Shown here: positions 1-11,251 of the stretch, one piece after another | Position numbering within the stretch: position 1 is the stretch's first letter | How the letters are laid out: every line of letters begins with the position of its first letter | Source: Rhizobium rhododendri | GTDB taxonomy: Bacteria > Pseudomonadota > Alphaproteobacteria > Rhizobiales > Rhizobiaceae | DNA: 64,000 nucleotides | Assembly (NCBI RefSeq): GCF_007000325.2 | Contig: NZ_CP117267.1 | Span: 2,356,001 to 2,420,000, forward strand | Reading direction: 5' to 3' | Notes under the pieces: model-generated | Told to the model about the DNA's origin: nothing | The model's input: only the letters and a program-made list of their open reading frames with translations | Databases searched by the model: none | Position numbers and translations under genes: made by a program

Positions 1-1
1 T

Positions 2-1366
2 AGCGTGCCGCACGGGCTGGAGCAGTATACCGGCGCCGCCTGGGGTACGCGCGATGCCTGCCAGGGGCCGATCGAATTCCTGCTCTCCTACGAGCACGAT
101 GCGGAAGCCAAGCAGGTCCTGAAGATCATCTTCGGCGAACAGTTCCGCGACCGGGGCGACTGGCCGCAATGGTTCATGTTCGAGCCCTACGCCAATATCC
201 GCTCGAGCGAAGCCCATGGCGATATCGTCGTCTGGCCGCTGAAGGCGCTCTGCGACTATATCGAGGCCACCGGCGACCTCGGGTTCCTTAACGAGACCAC
301 GGCCTGGCGCGATGATGGCAGCATGGAGCGGACGCCGGAGAAGGCATCGATCGCCGACCATGTCGAAAAACTGCTGGCGACAATCCGCACCCGCTTCATC
401 CCCGGCACCAGCCTGATCCGCTATGGCGAAGGCGACTGGAACGATTCGCTTCAGCCGGCCGATCCGCACCTGCGCGACTGGATGGTCAGCAGCTGGACCG
501 TGGCCCTTCTCTACGAGCAGATCGTCCGCTACGGCGCGATCATGGAAAGCATCGGCAAGATCGCCGAGGCAAGGCGGCTGAGGACCAGCGCAGCGGCGAT
601 GCGCAGCGATTTCAACCGGCTGCTGATCCGCGATGGCATCGTCGCGGGCTATGCCATCTTCGATCCCGCCCACGACGGTGTCGAGCTACTGCTGCATCCG
701 GAAGACCAGCGCACCGGCCTGCATTATTCGCTGATCTCCATGACCCAGCCGATGCTCGGCGGCCTGTTCACCGCAGACCAGCGCCACGATCACAAGGCTC
801 TCATCCGCGACCACCTGCTGTTTCCGGACGGCACCCGCCTGATGGAAAAACCCGCCACCTATTCTGGGGGTCCCGAGACGCTCTTCCGCCGCGCCGAATC
901 GTCGTCCTTCTTCGGACGTGAGATCGGCCTGATGTATGTGCACGCCCATCTGCGCTACTGCGAGACCCTGGTGCTCGACGAAGATGCCGATGGTCTCTGG
1001 CTGGCTCTGGCGCTCGCCAACCCGATTGCCGTCACCGACCGTCTTGCGCACGCATCCCTGCGCCAGCGTAACACCTATTTCAGCAGCAGCGATGCCGCAT
1101 TCCATGACCGCTACAGCGCAGCGCGCGAATGGGATGAGGTGAAGGCGGGCTCCATTGCCGTCGATGGCGGCTGGCGCATCTATTCGAGCGGCCCGGGCCT
1201 CTACACCAAAGGCCTGCTGCAAAACGTCTTCGGCTTTCAACGGAAAGCGGGCAAGCGTCTCGCGAAGCCGTTGATCTCGTCATCGATCAACGTCTCCCGT
1301 ATGACCCGGGAAGATATGCCATCGGATAGCGCCACTCAGGGTATCGAGACCTCAAAGCCGATATAA
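2..1366 (+). CDS. GH94-like glycoside phosphorylase / glucan-processing protein, C-terminal part (partial)
   Basis: The reading frame is open to the left edge of the window, so this is the 3' part of a longer gene; the GTG at base 5 is probably an internal valine. The 454 visible residues look like the (alpha/alpha)6 catalytic domain of GH94 (former GT36) cellobiose/chitobiose phosphorylases and of the C-terminal part of cyclic beta-1,2-glucan synthases. The stretch GEGDWNDSLQ, around residue 145, matches the family motif whose Asp is the general acid, and W-G-T-R-D-A-C-Q-G near the start is also typical. I infer a role in cleaving or sizing beta-glucans. Whether it is a stand-alone phosphorylase or the tail of a much larger synthase cannot be decided here. 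It converges on glmM and shares the intervening hairpin. Confidence 0.7.
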   Translation, partial: SVPHGLEQYTGAAWGTRDACQGPIEFLLSYEHDAEAKQVLKIIFGEQFRDRGDWPQWFMFEPYANIRSSEAHGDIVVWPLKALCDYIEATGDLGFLNETTAWRDDGSMERTPEKASIADHVEKLLATIRTRFIPGTSLIRYGEGDWNDSLQPADPHLRDWMVSSWTVALLYEQIVRYGAIMESIGKIAEARRLRTSAAAMRSDFNRLLIRDGIVAGYAIFDPAHDGVELLLHPEDQRTGLHYSLISMTQPMLGGLFTADQRHDHKALIRDHLLFPDGTRLMEKPATYSGGPETLFRRAESSSFFGREIGLMYVHAHLRYCETLVLDEDADGLWLALALANPIAVTDRLAHASLRQRNTYFSSSDAAFHDRYSAAREWDEVKAGSIAVDGGWRIYSSGPGLYTKGLLQNVFGFQRKAGKRLAKPLISSSINVSRMTREDMPSDSATQGIETSKPI

Positions 1367-1368
1367 TG

Positions 1369-1404
1369 AAAAAAGGTCCCGCCGGGAGAACTCGGCGGGA
1401 CCTT
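1369..1404 (-). terminator. Rho-independent terminator of glmM
   Basis: A perfect 12-bp inverted repeat (1373-1384 with 1393-1404, 8-base loop) lies 12 bases past the glmM stop. Read on the minus strand it is followed by six T. It may also stop the convergent GH94-like gene. Confidence 0.9.
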
Positions 1405-1415
1405 GGTCTGCAACG

Positions 1416-2768
1416 TCAAGCGGCAGTCCGAACGTTCGAAATCACGCCGATCAGGTCGTTGACGATGCGCTCGACCTGAACGCGGTCGTCGCCCTCGGCC
1501 ATCACCCGGATCAGCGGTTCGGTTCCTGACGGGCGGATGACGAGGCGACCGTTGCGGGAAAGCTCGCTCTCCGCATCGGCAATCGCCTGCTTGACCTCGA
1601 TATTTTCCAACGGCCGGCCGCCGGTGATGCGCACGTTGCGCAGCAGCTGCGGCACAGGTTCGAAGCGGCGGCAGACTTCGCTGACCGGCTTGCCGGAACG
1701 CTTGGCACAGGCAAGGATCTGCAGAGCCGCGACCAGGCCATCGCCCGTCGTGCCATAATCCGACAGCACGATATGGCCCGACTGCTCGCCGCCGACGTTG
1801 AAGTCGTGCTGGCGCATGTGCTCGACGACATAGCGGTCGCCGACCTGCGTGCGGGCCAGCTCAAGACCCTTGTCGCCAAGGAAGCGCTCGAGCCCGAGGT
1901 TGGACATGACGGTGGCGACGATGCCTTTGCCGCGCAGGCGCTGGGTATCGGCCCAGCTCTCGGCAATGACAGCCATCAGCTGGTCGCCGTCGATGACCGA
2001 ACCGTTCTCGTCGACGATGATGACGCGGTCGGCATCGCCATCGAGGGCAATGCCGATATCGGCACGCACCTCGTCCACCTTCTTCTGCAGCGCCATCGGG
2101 CTGGTGGATCCGCAATTGAGGTTGATATTGATGCCATCGGGCTCGTTGCCGATCGTCACGACCTCGGCGCCAAGCTCCCAGAGCACGGCCGGCGCTACCT
2201 TGTAGGCGGCACCGTTGGCGCAATCGATGGCGATGCGCAGGCCCTGCAGCGTCACGTCGCGCGGCAGGGTGCGCTTGGCGTTCTCGATGTAGCGGTCATG
2301 GACGCCGTCGATGCGCTTGGCGCGGCCGATGTCGTCCGATTTCGCCAGCTGAAGGCTCAGGTCCTGGTCGAGCAGGTCCTCGATCTGCATTTCGATATCG
2401 TCGGAGAGCTTGTAGCCATCGGGGCCGAACAGCTTGATGCCGTTGTCCTTGTAGGGATTGTGGGAGGCGGAGATCATCACGCCGATATCGGCACGCAGCG
2501 AGCGGGTCAGCATGGCGACGGCAGGCGTCGGGATGGGGCCGAGAACGAAGGCATCGATACCGGCAGCCGTGAAGCCTGCCACGAGCGCGTTCTCGAGCAT
2601 GTAGCCGGACAGCCGCGTATCCTTGCCGATCACGACGCGATGGCGATGATTGCCACGGCGGAAGATCGTGCCGACTGCGATGCCGACCCGCATGGCAAGA
2701 TCGGGCGTCATGGGGAAGACGTTGGACTGCCCACGGATTCCGTCCGTGCCGAAATAGCGACGCTTCAT
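1416..2768 (-). CDS. glmM: Phosphoglucosamine mutase GlmM
   Basis: Converts glucosamine-6-phosphate to glucosamine-1-phosphate, on the way to UDP-GlcNAc for peptidoglycan and LPS; cytoplasmic. The 450 residues match the usual family length. Visible motifs are the N-terminal [11 protein letters not shown], the phosphoserine loop ISASHNP (Ser102, the same number as in E. coli GlmM), the Mg-binding DGDADR near residue 243, the sugar-binding GEQSGH and the C-terminal phosphate loop RPSGTEP. The frame stays open 23 codons upstream, but ATG 2768 is chosen because GGGAG lies just ahead and homologues begin with this sequence. It follows ftsH in the same orientation, but a terminator separates them, so it probably also has its own promoter in 2769-2976. 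Confidence 0.96.
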   Translation of the reverse strand: MKRRYFGTDGIRGQSNVFPMTPDLAMRVGIAVGTIFRRGNHRHRVVIGKDTRLSGYMLENALVAGFTAAGIDAFVLGPIPTPAVAMLTRSLRADIGVMISASHNPYKDNGIKLFGPDGYKLSDDIEMQIEDLLDQDLSLQLAKSDDIGRAKRIDGVHDRYIENAKRTLPRDVTLQGLRIAIDCANGAAYKVAPAVLWELGAEVVTIGNEPDGININLNCGSTSPMALQKKVDEVRADIGIALDGDADRVIIVDENGSVIDGDQLMAVIAESWADTQRLRGKGIVATVMSNLGLERFLGDKGLELARTQVGDRYVVEHMRQHDFNVGGEQSGHIVLSDYGTTGDGLVAALQILACAKRSGKPVSEVCRRFEPVPQLLRNVRITGGRPLENIEVKQAIADAESELSRNGRLVIRPSGTEPLIRVMAEGDDRVQVERIVNDLIGVISNVRTAA

Positions 2769-2917
2769 AGTGTCTCCCGCAAATTTAAGCGCCTCCCCCA
2801 CGGAGGCGCGTCCCGACTTGGTTGATGTCCGGGTCATCGAATGCGACGCTCATGCCACAGATCGCCGTCTTCATCACGTCAATTAACGCAAAGAACTATC
2901 ACATGTCGTGACCGACG

Positions 2918-2951
2918 AAAAAGGCCGGCTCCCGCATGACGGGAACCGGCC
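2918..2951 (-). terminator. Rho-independent terminator of ftsH
   Basis: A 12-bp stem (2923-2934 with 2940-2951, one G-U pair) with a 5-base loop is followed on the minus strand by five T. It starts about 25 bases after the ftsH stop. Confidence 0.85.
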
Positions 2952-2976
2952 TGATGTTATGAACGCTATTTTGAGA

Positions 2977-4920
<1,944 letters not shown>

Positions 4921-5047
4921 TGAACTCCCCAGGGACTGAAACAGCCCGGCCTTTTGGCGACTGCATTACTTGGCTGCTAACATAGGGTTACGCCGGGCCC
5001 TTGCCAAGGCAGTCAGCGCAACCACATGCGATTTCCGTCAATAACTC

Positions 5048-6352
5048 TTAAAACGGAGGTGACACATAGGCTGACCGACCGAAAGCATTCGCCAGCCGAT
5101 CCGCGAGAGTGAGATCGAATCGTGTCAAAAAGCGGTCGAATGGCGCCAGATGCGGTGCAAAACGGACCGGAGAGTGCTCGTAACGCGGGTCTTCATCGTC
5201 GAAACGGATTGTTGGCGCCGACGCCGCTGCGCGCATCGCCGCACCTTTTGGGGTGCTCGCAGCGAAAGCCATCCGCGAAGTTGCGCCGGCTGCGACAATT
5301 TGCACCCCGCCATGGCCGTCATTGAAAACCTCGAAACGGCCATCCCAGATGCCCCTCGCTCCCGGGGCAAGATGCAGAGCGTCGATGTTGCGGCTTTCGC
5401 GCATGAGGAAGAGACCGTTGCGCCTGAGGTCGAAGACCACTCCGCCCGCCGTTCGCCGACCGGGCTCGCCGGTGCCGATAAACCCAAGGATACGCTCCAT
5501 CCTTTCCTGCCCAAGTCCATAAGGCTGGCCGCCGAAGATGGCTGCAAGGCAGGAGAGCCCGTAGGCAAACTCGGGCGCTGCAGCATCGATGCCCTCGGGA
5601 GAGATGCGGCAGAGCAAACCGCCTTCTATCACGACAGACTGTTCCACCCAGCGCGCCGCTGCCGATGACAGATCGGCCTTAGCGCTCCCGCCGCCATCCG
5701 ATGCCATGAGGTTGCCGGTGGCGAGACCCGCCCGGACACGGACGCGCTCGTAGTGAAGGTCGAGATTGCTCGGGTCGTCGATCCAGCCGATATTTCGTTC
5801 GGTGAGAAAAGCCCGAATGTCATTGCGCAGGCAGGACAGAAACGGGCGTACCACCCAGATGCGCCGATCGAACAGCACCGCATCGGCAATACCGGTCGCA
5901 GAAACCCGCCCTGCCCGCACACGCGCAGTGCGCATCGCCAGCGTCTCCTGCTGGTCGTCAAGCGTATGGCCGGTGACGATCATGTCGGCTCTGACCTCGG
6001 CCGCAACGTCGGCCAGCAGGTCGTAACGGGCCTCGCGCGCGGCGGCCATGATGCCGGTCGCAGGCTTCTCACCAAGCCAGCGACGCGTGCTGTGGGCGAT
6101 CCCCAGTTTTAGGCAGAGATTGGCCACGGATTTCGCCTCGTCGGTCGAACCGGGGCGCAGGTCGTGATCGACGGTGGCAGCGGAAAGCCGGTGCGAGGGG
6201 TGGCTGGCACGGATCGCATCGGCAAGAGCTATCAACAACCCGGTCGAATCGCTGCCGCCAGAGATAGCGACCAGGATGTGCGAGGGCTGGCGAAGCGATG
6301 CCAGCAGGCGGGCTGCAGCGGCCTGGGGTGAAGAGACCGGACCGCCGGCCAT
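5048..6352 (-). CDS. tilS: tRNA(Ile)-lysidine synthase TilS
   Basis: ATP-dependent ligation of lysine to C34 of the CAU-anticodon tRNA-Ile, so that it reads AUA. The N-type ATP-pyrophosphatase P-loop SGGSDS is at residues 31-36, in the context ILVAISGGSDSTGLL, and the second conserved block MIVTGHTLDDQQET follows. Length is 434 residues. The C-terminal half is poorly conserved, as is normal in alphaproteobacterial TilS. Only 11 bp separate its start from the cpoB stop, so it is probably co-transcribed with cpoB, and ftsH follows. Confidence 0.95.
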   Translation of the reverse strand: MAGGPVSSPQAAAARLLASLRQPSHILVAISGGSDSTGLLIALADAIRASHPSHRLSAATVDHDLRPGSTDEAKSVANLCLKLGIAHSTRRWLGEKPATGIMAAAREARYDLLADVAAEVRADMIVTGHTLDDQQETLAMRTARVRAGRVSATGIADAVLFDRRIWVVRPFLSCLRNDIRAFLTERNIGWIDDPSNLDLHYERVRVRAGLATGNLMASDGGGSAKADLSSAAARWVEQSVVIEGGLLCRISPEGIDAAAPEFAYGLSCLAAIFGGQPYGLGQERMERILGFIGTGEPGRRTAGGVVFDLRRNGLFLMRESRNIDALHLAPGARGIWDGRFEVFNDGHGGVQIVAAGATSRMAFAASTPKGAAMRAAASAPTIRFDDEDPRYEHSPVRFAPHLAPFDRFLTRFDLTLADRLANAFGRSAYVSPPF

Positions 6353-6363
6353 GACCTTGCCGC

Positions 6364-7365
6364 TCAGCAGGCGAGACGTTTTTCTTCGCTGGCGACCTTG
6401 GCCACGACGGGCTTGGAAGCCTTTGGATATTTCTTGGTCACTTCATGCAGCGTCGCGCAGGCCGTGTCCTTCTTGTCGAGGGCAGCGAGCGACATGCCAA
6501 GCTTCAGCAACATTTCCGGCGCCTTCTCGGAGGTTCCGTATTTTTTGTAGGCATTGACGAAAGTCGTCGCCGCATCGTTGTATTTGCCCTGCGAGTACAA
6601 GGCTTCGCCCAGCCAGAAATTGGCATCCGGCGAGCGTGCGCTTTCCGGATAGGTACCGAGATACTGGCGGAATTCTTTTTCGGCGATGGAGTAATCACCC
6701 GACAGCACATGGCCATAGGCAGCCTTGTAGGTATCGCCCTCGTTGCCGAGCGACGCAGTCTTGTCGCCGACGGCAGGCGCCGGGCCAGACCCAACGTCAT
6801 CCGTATTGACATTGCCGCCGACCGGCTGGCCGTTCTGGTCGAACTGGATCGAGCCGAGCTGTGCAGGCGGTGGCGCGAGAGTGCTGCCCGCAGCGCGGTT
6901 GGCATCGGCACCCTGGGGTGTCTCGATCACCTTGGCGACATCGTCGGACTGGCCTGCGCCTGATGTATCCGCTTCGCTCTTCTTGATCGGCGCGCCCGCG
7001 GCCGGTGCGACACCCGTGGCGCCACCCTTCTTTTCCAGCATCTGGAAGCGAATTTCGTTGTCGGCCTGCGCCTTGCGGATGGTCTCCTGCATCTGCAGAA
7101 GCTGATAGCTCATTTCCTCGATGCGACCGTTCAGCTGCCGCATCTGGTCTTCCGCCTGCTGGAGGCGGATTTCCGCGTCGCCGCTCTGAACCATGATCGG
7201 CTGCTGCGGCTGCTCGCGCTGCTGCGAGAGCGGCGCCGGCGGAACCTGGTCGGACGAACTGCGGTCGCCGAGGTGAAGGCCGAACAGGTTCATCGAATAA
7301 GCTTCACGTTCCGTGCCGGACAAGGCCACCAGACAAACCATGCCTGCGACGACGAGTTTTCTCAT
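6364..7365 (-). CDS. cpoB: Cell division coordinator CpoB (YbgF), TPR protein
   Basis: Periplasmic partner of TolA/Pal that links outer-membrane constriction to septal peptidoglycan synthesis. The chosen ATG gives 333 residues starting with a short Sec signal peptide (MRKLVVAGMVCLVALSGT). Then come a coiled coil (about 60-110, ending LLQMQETIRKAQADNEIRF), a Pro/Gly-rich linker, and tandem TPR units in the last 120 residues (YKAAYGHVLSGDYSIAEKEF, SPDANFWLGEALYSQGKYNDAA). The frame stays open 21 codons further upstream, but that extension would bury the signal peptide. It is the next gene after pal on the same strand, as in most Tol-Pal loci. Confidence 0.93.
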   Translation of the reverse strand: MRKLVVAGMVCLVALSGTEREAYSMNLFGLHLGDRSSSDQVPPAPLSQQREQPQQPIMVQSGDAEIRLQQAEDQMRQLNGRIEEMSYQLLQMQETIRKAQADNEIRFQMLEKKGGATGVAPAAGAPIKKSEADTSGAGQSDDVAKVIETPQGADANRAAGSTLAPPPAQLGSIQFDQNGQPVGGNVNTDDVGSGPAPAVGDKTASLGNEGDTYKAAYGHVLSGDYSIAEKEFRQYLGTYPESARSPDANFWLGEALYSQGKYNDAATTFVNAYKKYGTSEKAPEMLLKLGMSLAALDKKDTACATLHEVTKKYPKASKPVVAKVASEEKRLAC

Positions 7366-7496
7366 AGGTTCGATCCCGTCTCTTTTTGATTCTTGTGCCC
7401 AACGGCACCAGCCGGGGATTTTTAACAATTGCCGTCAAAAAGCAACGGAGTTCGGCCAAAGTGTGGTTGAAAATACAAACCCGCGTTGAAAACGAA

Positions 7497-7520
7497 GAAG
7501 GCGACCTCTCGGCCGCCTTC
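7497..7520 (-). terminator. Weak terminator-like hairpin after pal
   Basis: A 7-bp inverted repeat (7497-7503 with 7514-7520) lies 24 bases past the pal stop. On the minus strand it is followed by TTCGTTTT, an interrupted U-tract, so read-through into cpoB is likely. Confidence 0.45.
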
Positions 7521-7543
7521 AAAATCAAGTGATATCGAAGATA

Positions 7544-8083
7544 TCAGGAGCCGGCGCCGTTGAGAACGGTAACTGCGCGGCGGTTCTGCGACCAGCACGA
7601 GATGTCGTCGCAAACGGCGACCGGACGTTCCTTGCCGTAGGAAATCGTCTTCATGCGACGTGCGGGCACGCCCTTTGAAATCAGATAGTCCTTCGTCGAG
7701 GCGGCGCGGCGCGCACCGAGAGCAAGGTTGTATTCGCGGGTGCCGCGTTCGTCGGCATGGCCTTCGACGGTGATGGCGTAGTTCGGATAGCGGGCAAGCC
7801 ACTGTGCCTGACGATCGAGCGTCTGGGCAGCATCGGCGCGGATCGACGTCGAATCGGTGTCGAAGAAGATGCGGTCGCCGACATTGACGGTGAAGTCCTG
7901 AGCCGAACCCGGGGTTGCCGAGCCGCCATTGGCACCGTTGAGGCCAAGATCGCCTGCGTTGTTCGGCAGGTTCTTCTTGGATGCGCAGCCCGCCAAGGAC
8001 AGGCCCAGGAAGAGGGCAAGCATCATCGGGTTGCGGGCGAAGCTCTGCATGCGGCTTGTGGCCGAATTGTCAATACGGCTCAT
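7544..8083 (-). CDS. pal: Peptidoglycan-associated lipoprotein Pal
   Basis: Outer-membrane lipoprotein that binds peptidoglycan and the TolB/TolA system during constriction. The 179 residues contain a lipoprotein signal ending in LAGC (Cys33 as lipidation site) and a C-terminal OmpA-like domain with TVEGHADERGTREYNLALG and ARRA, the diaminopimelate-binding signature. Two cysteines near the C terminus (VCDDISCW) are typical of rhizobial Pal. The first ATG matches the usual start of rhizobial homologues; ATG 8050 would also leave the lipobox intact. It lies 156 bp downstream of tolB, with a hairpin and a possible promoter in the gap. Confidence 0.96.
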   Translation of the reverse strand: MSRIDNSATSRMQSFARNPMMLALFLGLSLAGCASKKNLPNNAGDLGLNGANGGSATPGSAQDFTVNVGDRIFFDTDSTSIRADAAQTLDRQAQWLARYPNYAITVEGHADERGTREYNLALGARRAASTKDYLISKGVPARRMKTISYGKERPVAVCDDISCWSQNRRAVTVLNGAGS

Positions 8084-8172
8084 GGCCGGTCTCTCCTTAC
8101 GACATTATCACGGTTGCCAGACTGTAACCGCACGCGGTTAATGCTGTTTCAACGGTTATGGTTAATTTTTTC

Positions 8173-8200
8173 TTATAGCGTCCCGCCGCATGAAGTCACA
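8173..8200 (-). promoter_or_regulatory. Candidate pal promoter
   Basis: On the minus strand TGTGAC (8195-8200) and CTATAA (8173-8178) are 16 bases apart, close to the rhizobial CTTGAC/CTATAT pattern. The -35 overlaps an 8-bp inverted repeat (8182-8189 with 8210-8217) that may mark the end of tolB transcripts; that hairpin has no U-tract. Confidence 0.4.
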
Positions 8201-8239
8201 GAACTTTTTGCGGCGGGAAGTTGCAGGCGTATTTACCAA

Positions 8240-9568
8240 CTATTCCATCAGCGGCGACCAGGCCGGGTCCGAGGCGAAGGACGGGGTCTTGATCTTCTGC
8301 TCATTATAGCCGGTCAGGTCGATCGAGTAGAGTTGCGGGCCGCTCGATCCGGCCGGCTCGCGGAAGAACATGATGACACGGCCATTCGGTGCCCATGTCG
8401 GGCCTTCATTGTGGAAGCCGGACGTCAGCAGGCGGTCGCCCGAACCATCCGGCTTCATGACGCCGATACCGAAAGTTCCGCCCGACTGCTTCGTGTAGGC
8501 AATCAGGTCGCCGCGTGGCGACCAGACCGGCGTCGAATAGGAGCCGTCGCCGAAGGAAATGCGGTGCTGGTTGGAGCCATCTGCATTCATCACGTAGATC
8601 TGCTGCTTGCCGCCGCGGTCGCTTTCAAAAGCGATCTGGGTGCCATCCGGCGAATAGGACGGCGACGTGTCGATGGCAGCCGTCGAGGTCAGCCGGGTCG
8701 TCGTGCGCGAGCGCAGGTCCATCGTATAGATGTTGGCATTGCCTTCCTGCTGCAGCGACAGCACGACGCGCTGGCCATCCGGCGAGAAGCGCGGCGCAAA
8801 GGTCATGCCCGGAAAATTACCGACAACCTCGCGCTGACCGGTGGCGATATTGAGCAGGTAGACCCGCGGCTGCTGGTTGGCAAACGACATGTAGGTCACT
8901 TCCTGCTTGTTCGGCGAGAAGCGCGGCGTCAGCACGAGGTCGCTGCCGTCTGTCAGCATACGGGCGTTGAAGCCGTCCTGGTCCATGATGGCCAGCTGGT
9001 TCTTGCGGGCAGTCTTTGGTCCGCTTTCGGACACGAACACGACGCGCGTGTCGAAATAGCCCTTTTCACCGGTGATCTTCTCGTAGATCGCGTCGGCGAT
9101 GATGTGGGCAACGCGGCGCCAGTTTTCCGGCTGGGTGTAGAACTGCTGGCCGGTCATCTGCGTTCCGGCAAACGAGTCCCAGAGGCGGAACTCGGCGCGC
9201 AGGCGACCATCGGGCTGCTGCGTCACGCGGCCGGTGACCAGCGCCTGGGCATTGATCGACTTCCAGGACGCAAACTGCGGCGCTGCATCAGGATTGGTGA
9301 TCTTCTCGATGAACGCGGCTTTGTCGATCGGCGCGAAAAGCCCCGAACGCTTCAGGTCGGCGGCGATAACGCCGGAGATCTGGGCTCCGAGGTCGCCGTT
9401 CGAGATGAAATCGGTGATGGCAATCGGCAGGGGCTGAACATTGCCCTTGTTGATGTTGATTTCCACCAAGGCGTAGGCCGGCGAGATGTAGGTCGCCATC
9501 AGGCCACCCATCACCAGCATCAGACGAACGAGAGAACGCATTTTCATGTGTACACAGCCTTTCAGCAT
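8240..9568 (-). CDS. tolB: Tol-Pal system beta-propeller protein TolB
   Basis: Periplasmic protein that binds Pal and is released by energised TolA. The 442 residues have a signal peptide (hydrophobic [19 protein letters not shown]), an N-terminal anticodon-binding-like domain, and a six-bladed propeller with repeated units such as [30 protein letters not shown] and [12 protein letters not shown]. The ATG at 9568 directly follows the tolA stop (TAA-ATG), is preceded by GGGA, and matches the usual MLK beginning. An in-frame ATG at 9547 preceded by AAAGG is an alternative. Confidence 0.95.
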   Translation of the reverse strand: MLKGCVHMKMRSLVRLMLVMGGLMATYISPAYALVEININKGNVQPLPIAITDFISNGDLGAQISGVIAADLKRSGLFAPIDKAAFIEKITNPDAAPQFASWKSINAQALVTGRVTQQPDGRLRAEFRLWDSFAGTQMTGQQFYTQPENWRRVAHIIADAIYEKITGEKGYFDTRVVFVSESGPKTARKNQLAIMDQDGFNARMLTDGSDLVLTPRFSPNKQEVTYMSFANQQPRVYLLNIATGQREVVGNFPGMTFAPRFSPDGQRVVLSLQQEGNANIYTMDLRSRTTTRLTSTAAIDTSPSYSPDGTQIAFESDRGGKQQIYVMNADGSNQHRISFGDGSYSTPVWSPRGDLIAYTKQSGGTFGIGVMKPDGSGDRLLTSGFHNEGPTWAPNGRVIMFFREPAGSSGPQLYSIDLTGYNEQKIKTPSFASDPAWSPLME

Positions 9569-10756
9569 TTATAGTCCCAGGTCACTGGGGTCGAAATTGA
9601 CGATAACTTCGTTCCAGGCGTCGTATTTGTCGCGCGGTAGGTTCTTGAAGGGCGAGGACATCATCACCGCCCGGGTGGCACTGCCTGACAGGGCCTGTTG
9701 AGCCGACTCGGAGCCGCCCGTCACCTGCACGTCCGGCATTCCGACGATGGTGCCGGATTCGTCGAGCTTCATGTGTACCCGGATCACCATGCCCTCGACG
9801 CCCGACATGCCCGCCGGAACATTCCAGTTGTTCTGGATCTGGCTGCGCAGGGCATCGATCTCGCTCTGGCTCAGCTTTGCGCCGTTCGCGGGCTTGTCGG
9901 TACCGAGGGCTGCCTGCTGCTGCTGGCGCTTGGCGCCGCCGCCGGTGGCCTGCTGCTTGTTCAACAACGCTGAGATCTCGTCGGCGTCGAAGTCGCTTTC
10001 CTTGGAGGACGCGGCCTTGGCCATCTCGCGCTTCTTGTCGTCCTTTTTCTTGTCGGTATCGGACGACTTGTCCGCCGTCTGCACAGGCTTTTCGGCCGGC
10101 TTTGTTTCCGGCTTCTTCTCCGGCGGCTTTTCAACCGGCTTTTCGGCAACCTTCGGCGGCGCCGGCGGCTGCGGCTTGATTTGCGGCACGGGAACGTTGT
10201 CGGGCGTCGCCTGGTCGCTGGGCGCCAGTTCGGCCTTGTCCTGCGTCGGCACGGGCGTTGGCGGCGGTGGAGTCGGGGTCGGGATTGGGGGCGGTGTGGG
10301 GGTTGGCACCGGTGTCGGCGTCGGCGGCTTCGGAGCCTCCGTCGGGGTCGGCGGCGGCGGCGCGACGTCGGTCTCTTCCTTTTCGACGGACTTCACGTCG
10401 TTCGGGGTCGGATCGACCTTCGGCGTCGGCGCCTCGACTTTTTTCGGCGCACCCGTGGACTGGTTTTCGGTAGGTTTGGGAACCGGCTTCGGCGCGGATT
10501 TCAGGTCGACATCGTTCTCGCCGGCATTCTGCGCATTGGCAATTTCGGTCTGCTTTGTCGTCGGCTTGGGCGCCGCCTTGTCCTTCTGCGGGGCCTTCTT
10601 GTCACCGGTCTGCGTCATCGACACGTCAGTCACGATCTCGACCGGCGTCGATTCGTCAGGCTGTACCTCGAAGGATTTGGGAGCGCCAATAGTCACCAGC
10701 GCCCAGACGAGGACCAGGCCGTGAACAACCGCCGATGTGACAATGCTGGCCTTCAT
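9569..10756 (-). CDS. tolA: TolA, inner-membrane to periplasm energy transducer
   Basis: Spans the periplasm and couples the TolQR proton channel to TolB/Pal. The 395 residues have one N-terminal membrane helix (about 8-24), then a long low-complexity middle very rich in Pro, Thr, Lys and Glu (repeats such as TPTPVPTPTPPP), then a charged Lys/Glu/Asp helix region, and a C-terminal TonB/TolA-like domain (QIQNNWNVPAGM, VIRVHMKLDESG). The Pro-Thr linker in place of the Ala/Lys helix of enteric TolA is usual in rhizobia. Start spacing to tolR is 9 bp. Confidence 0.93.
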   Translation of the reverse strand: MKASIVTSAVVHGLVLVWALVTIGAPKSFEVQPDESTPVEIVTDVSMTQTGDKKAPQKDKAAPKPTTKQTEIANAQNAGENDVDLKSAPKPVPKPTENQSTGAPKKVEAPTPKVDPTPNDVKSVEKEETDVAPPPPTPTEAPKPPTPTPVPTPTPPPIPTPTPPPPTPVPTQDKAELAPSDQATPDNVPVPQIKPQPPAPPKVAEKPVEKPPEKKPETKPAEKPVQTADKSSDTDKKKDDKKREMAKAASSKESDFDADEISALLNKQQATGGGAKRQQQQAALGTDKPANGAKLSQSEIDALRSQIQNNWNVPAGMSGVEGMVIRVHMKLDESGTIVGMPDVQVTGGSESAQQALSGSATRAVMMSSPFKNLPRDKYDAWNEVIVNFDPSDLGL

Positions 10757-10765
10757 TGAATGGGT

Positions 10766-11230
10766 TTACTTCGTCTTTTCTTGCTGGGTTACCAGACCGA
10801 TGTTCTTAAAGCCTGCAGACGATATCCGCGCCATCACCTTCATGACGGTGCCATAGCCGGCGGCACTGTCGCCGCGCACATAGATCCGCTCGTTGTAGCC
10901 GGTCTTGGCGATAGCCTGTAGCTTCGGGACGATCTCATCGAGCGCGATCGGCGATTCCTGCATGAAGATGTCGCCGGCCGGATTGACCGACACGGTGATC
11001 GGCTGCGTGTCCGAATTCATTTCCTTGGCGGCCGTTTCCGGCAGGTCGATCGGCACGCCGACCGTCAGCATCGGTGCAGCGACCATGAAGATGATCAACA
11101 GCACGAGCATGACGTCGACCAGCGGCGTCACGTTGATTTCCGATATAGGTCCACCGCGGCCATGACCGCCACGACGGCTGCCGCGACGACCACCGCCGCC
11201 ACCGCTACCGCCTCCACCTGACATTCCCAT
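10766..11230 (-). CDS. tolR: TolR, proton-channel subunit of the Tol-Pal system
   Basis: ExbD/TolR family; with TolQ it uses proton-motive force to energise TolA. The 154 residues begin with a striking Gly/Arg-rich cytoplasmic tail (about 27 residues), followed by SEINVTPLVDVMLVLLIIFMV, in which Asp39 is the conserved proton-conducting residue of the single membrane helix. The periplasmic part carries the family pattern (LPETAAKEM, YVRGDSAAGYGTVMKVM). It lies 21 bp after tolQ. Confidence 0.96.
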   Translation of the reverse strand: MGMSGGGGSGGGGGRRGSRRGGHGRGGPISEINVTPLVDVMLVLLIIFMVAAPMLTVGVPIDLPETAAKEMNSDTQPITVSVNPAGDIFMQESPIALDEIVPKLQAIAKTGYNERIYVRGDSAAGYGTVMKVMARISSAGFKNIGLVTQQEKTK

Positions 11231-11251
11231 AAGCTTACTCCGGTTCTGTCG

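Noticed and set aside
9747..10724. Glycine-rich plus-strand frame opposite tolA
   Set aside because: It mirrors the Pro/Thr repeats of TolA; it has no ribosome site or family features.
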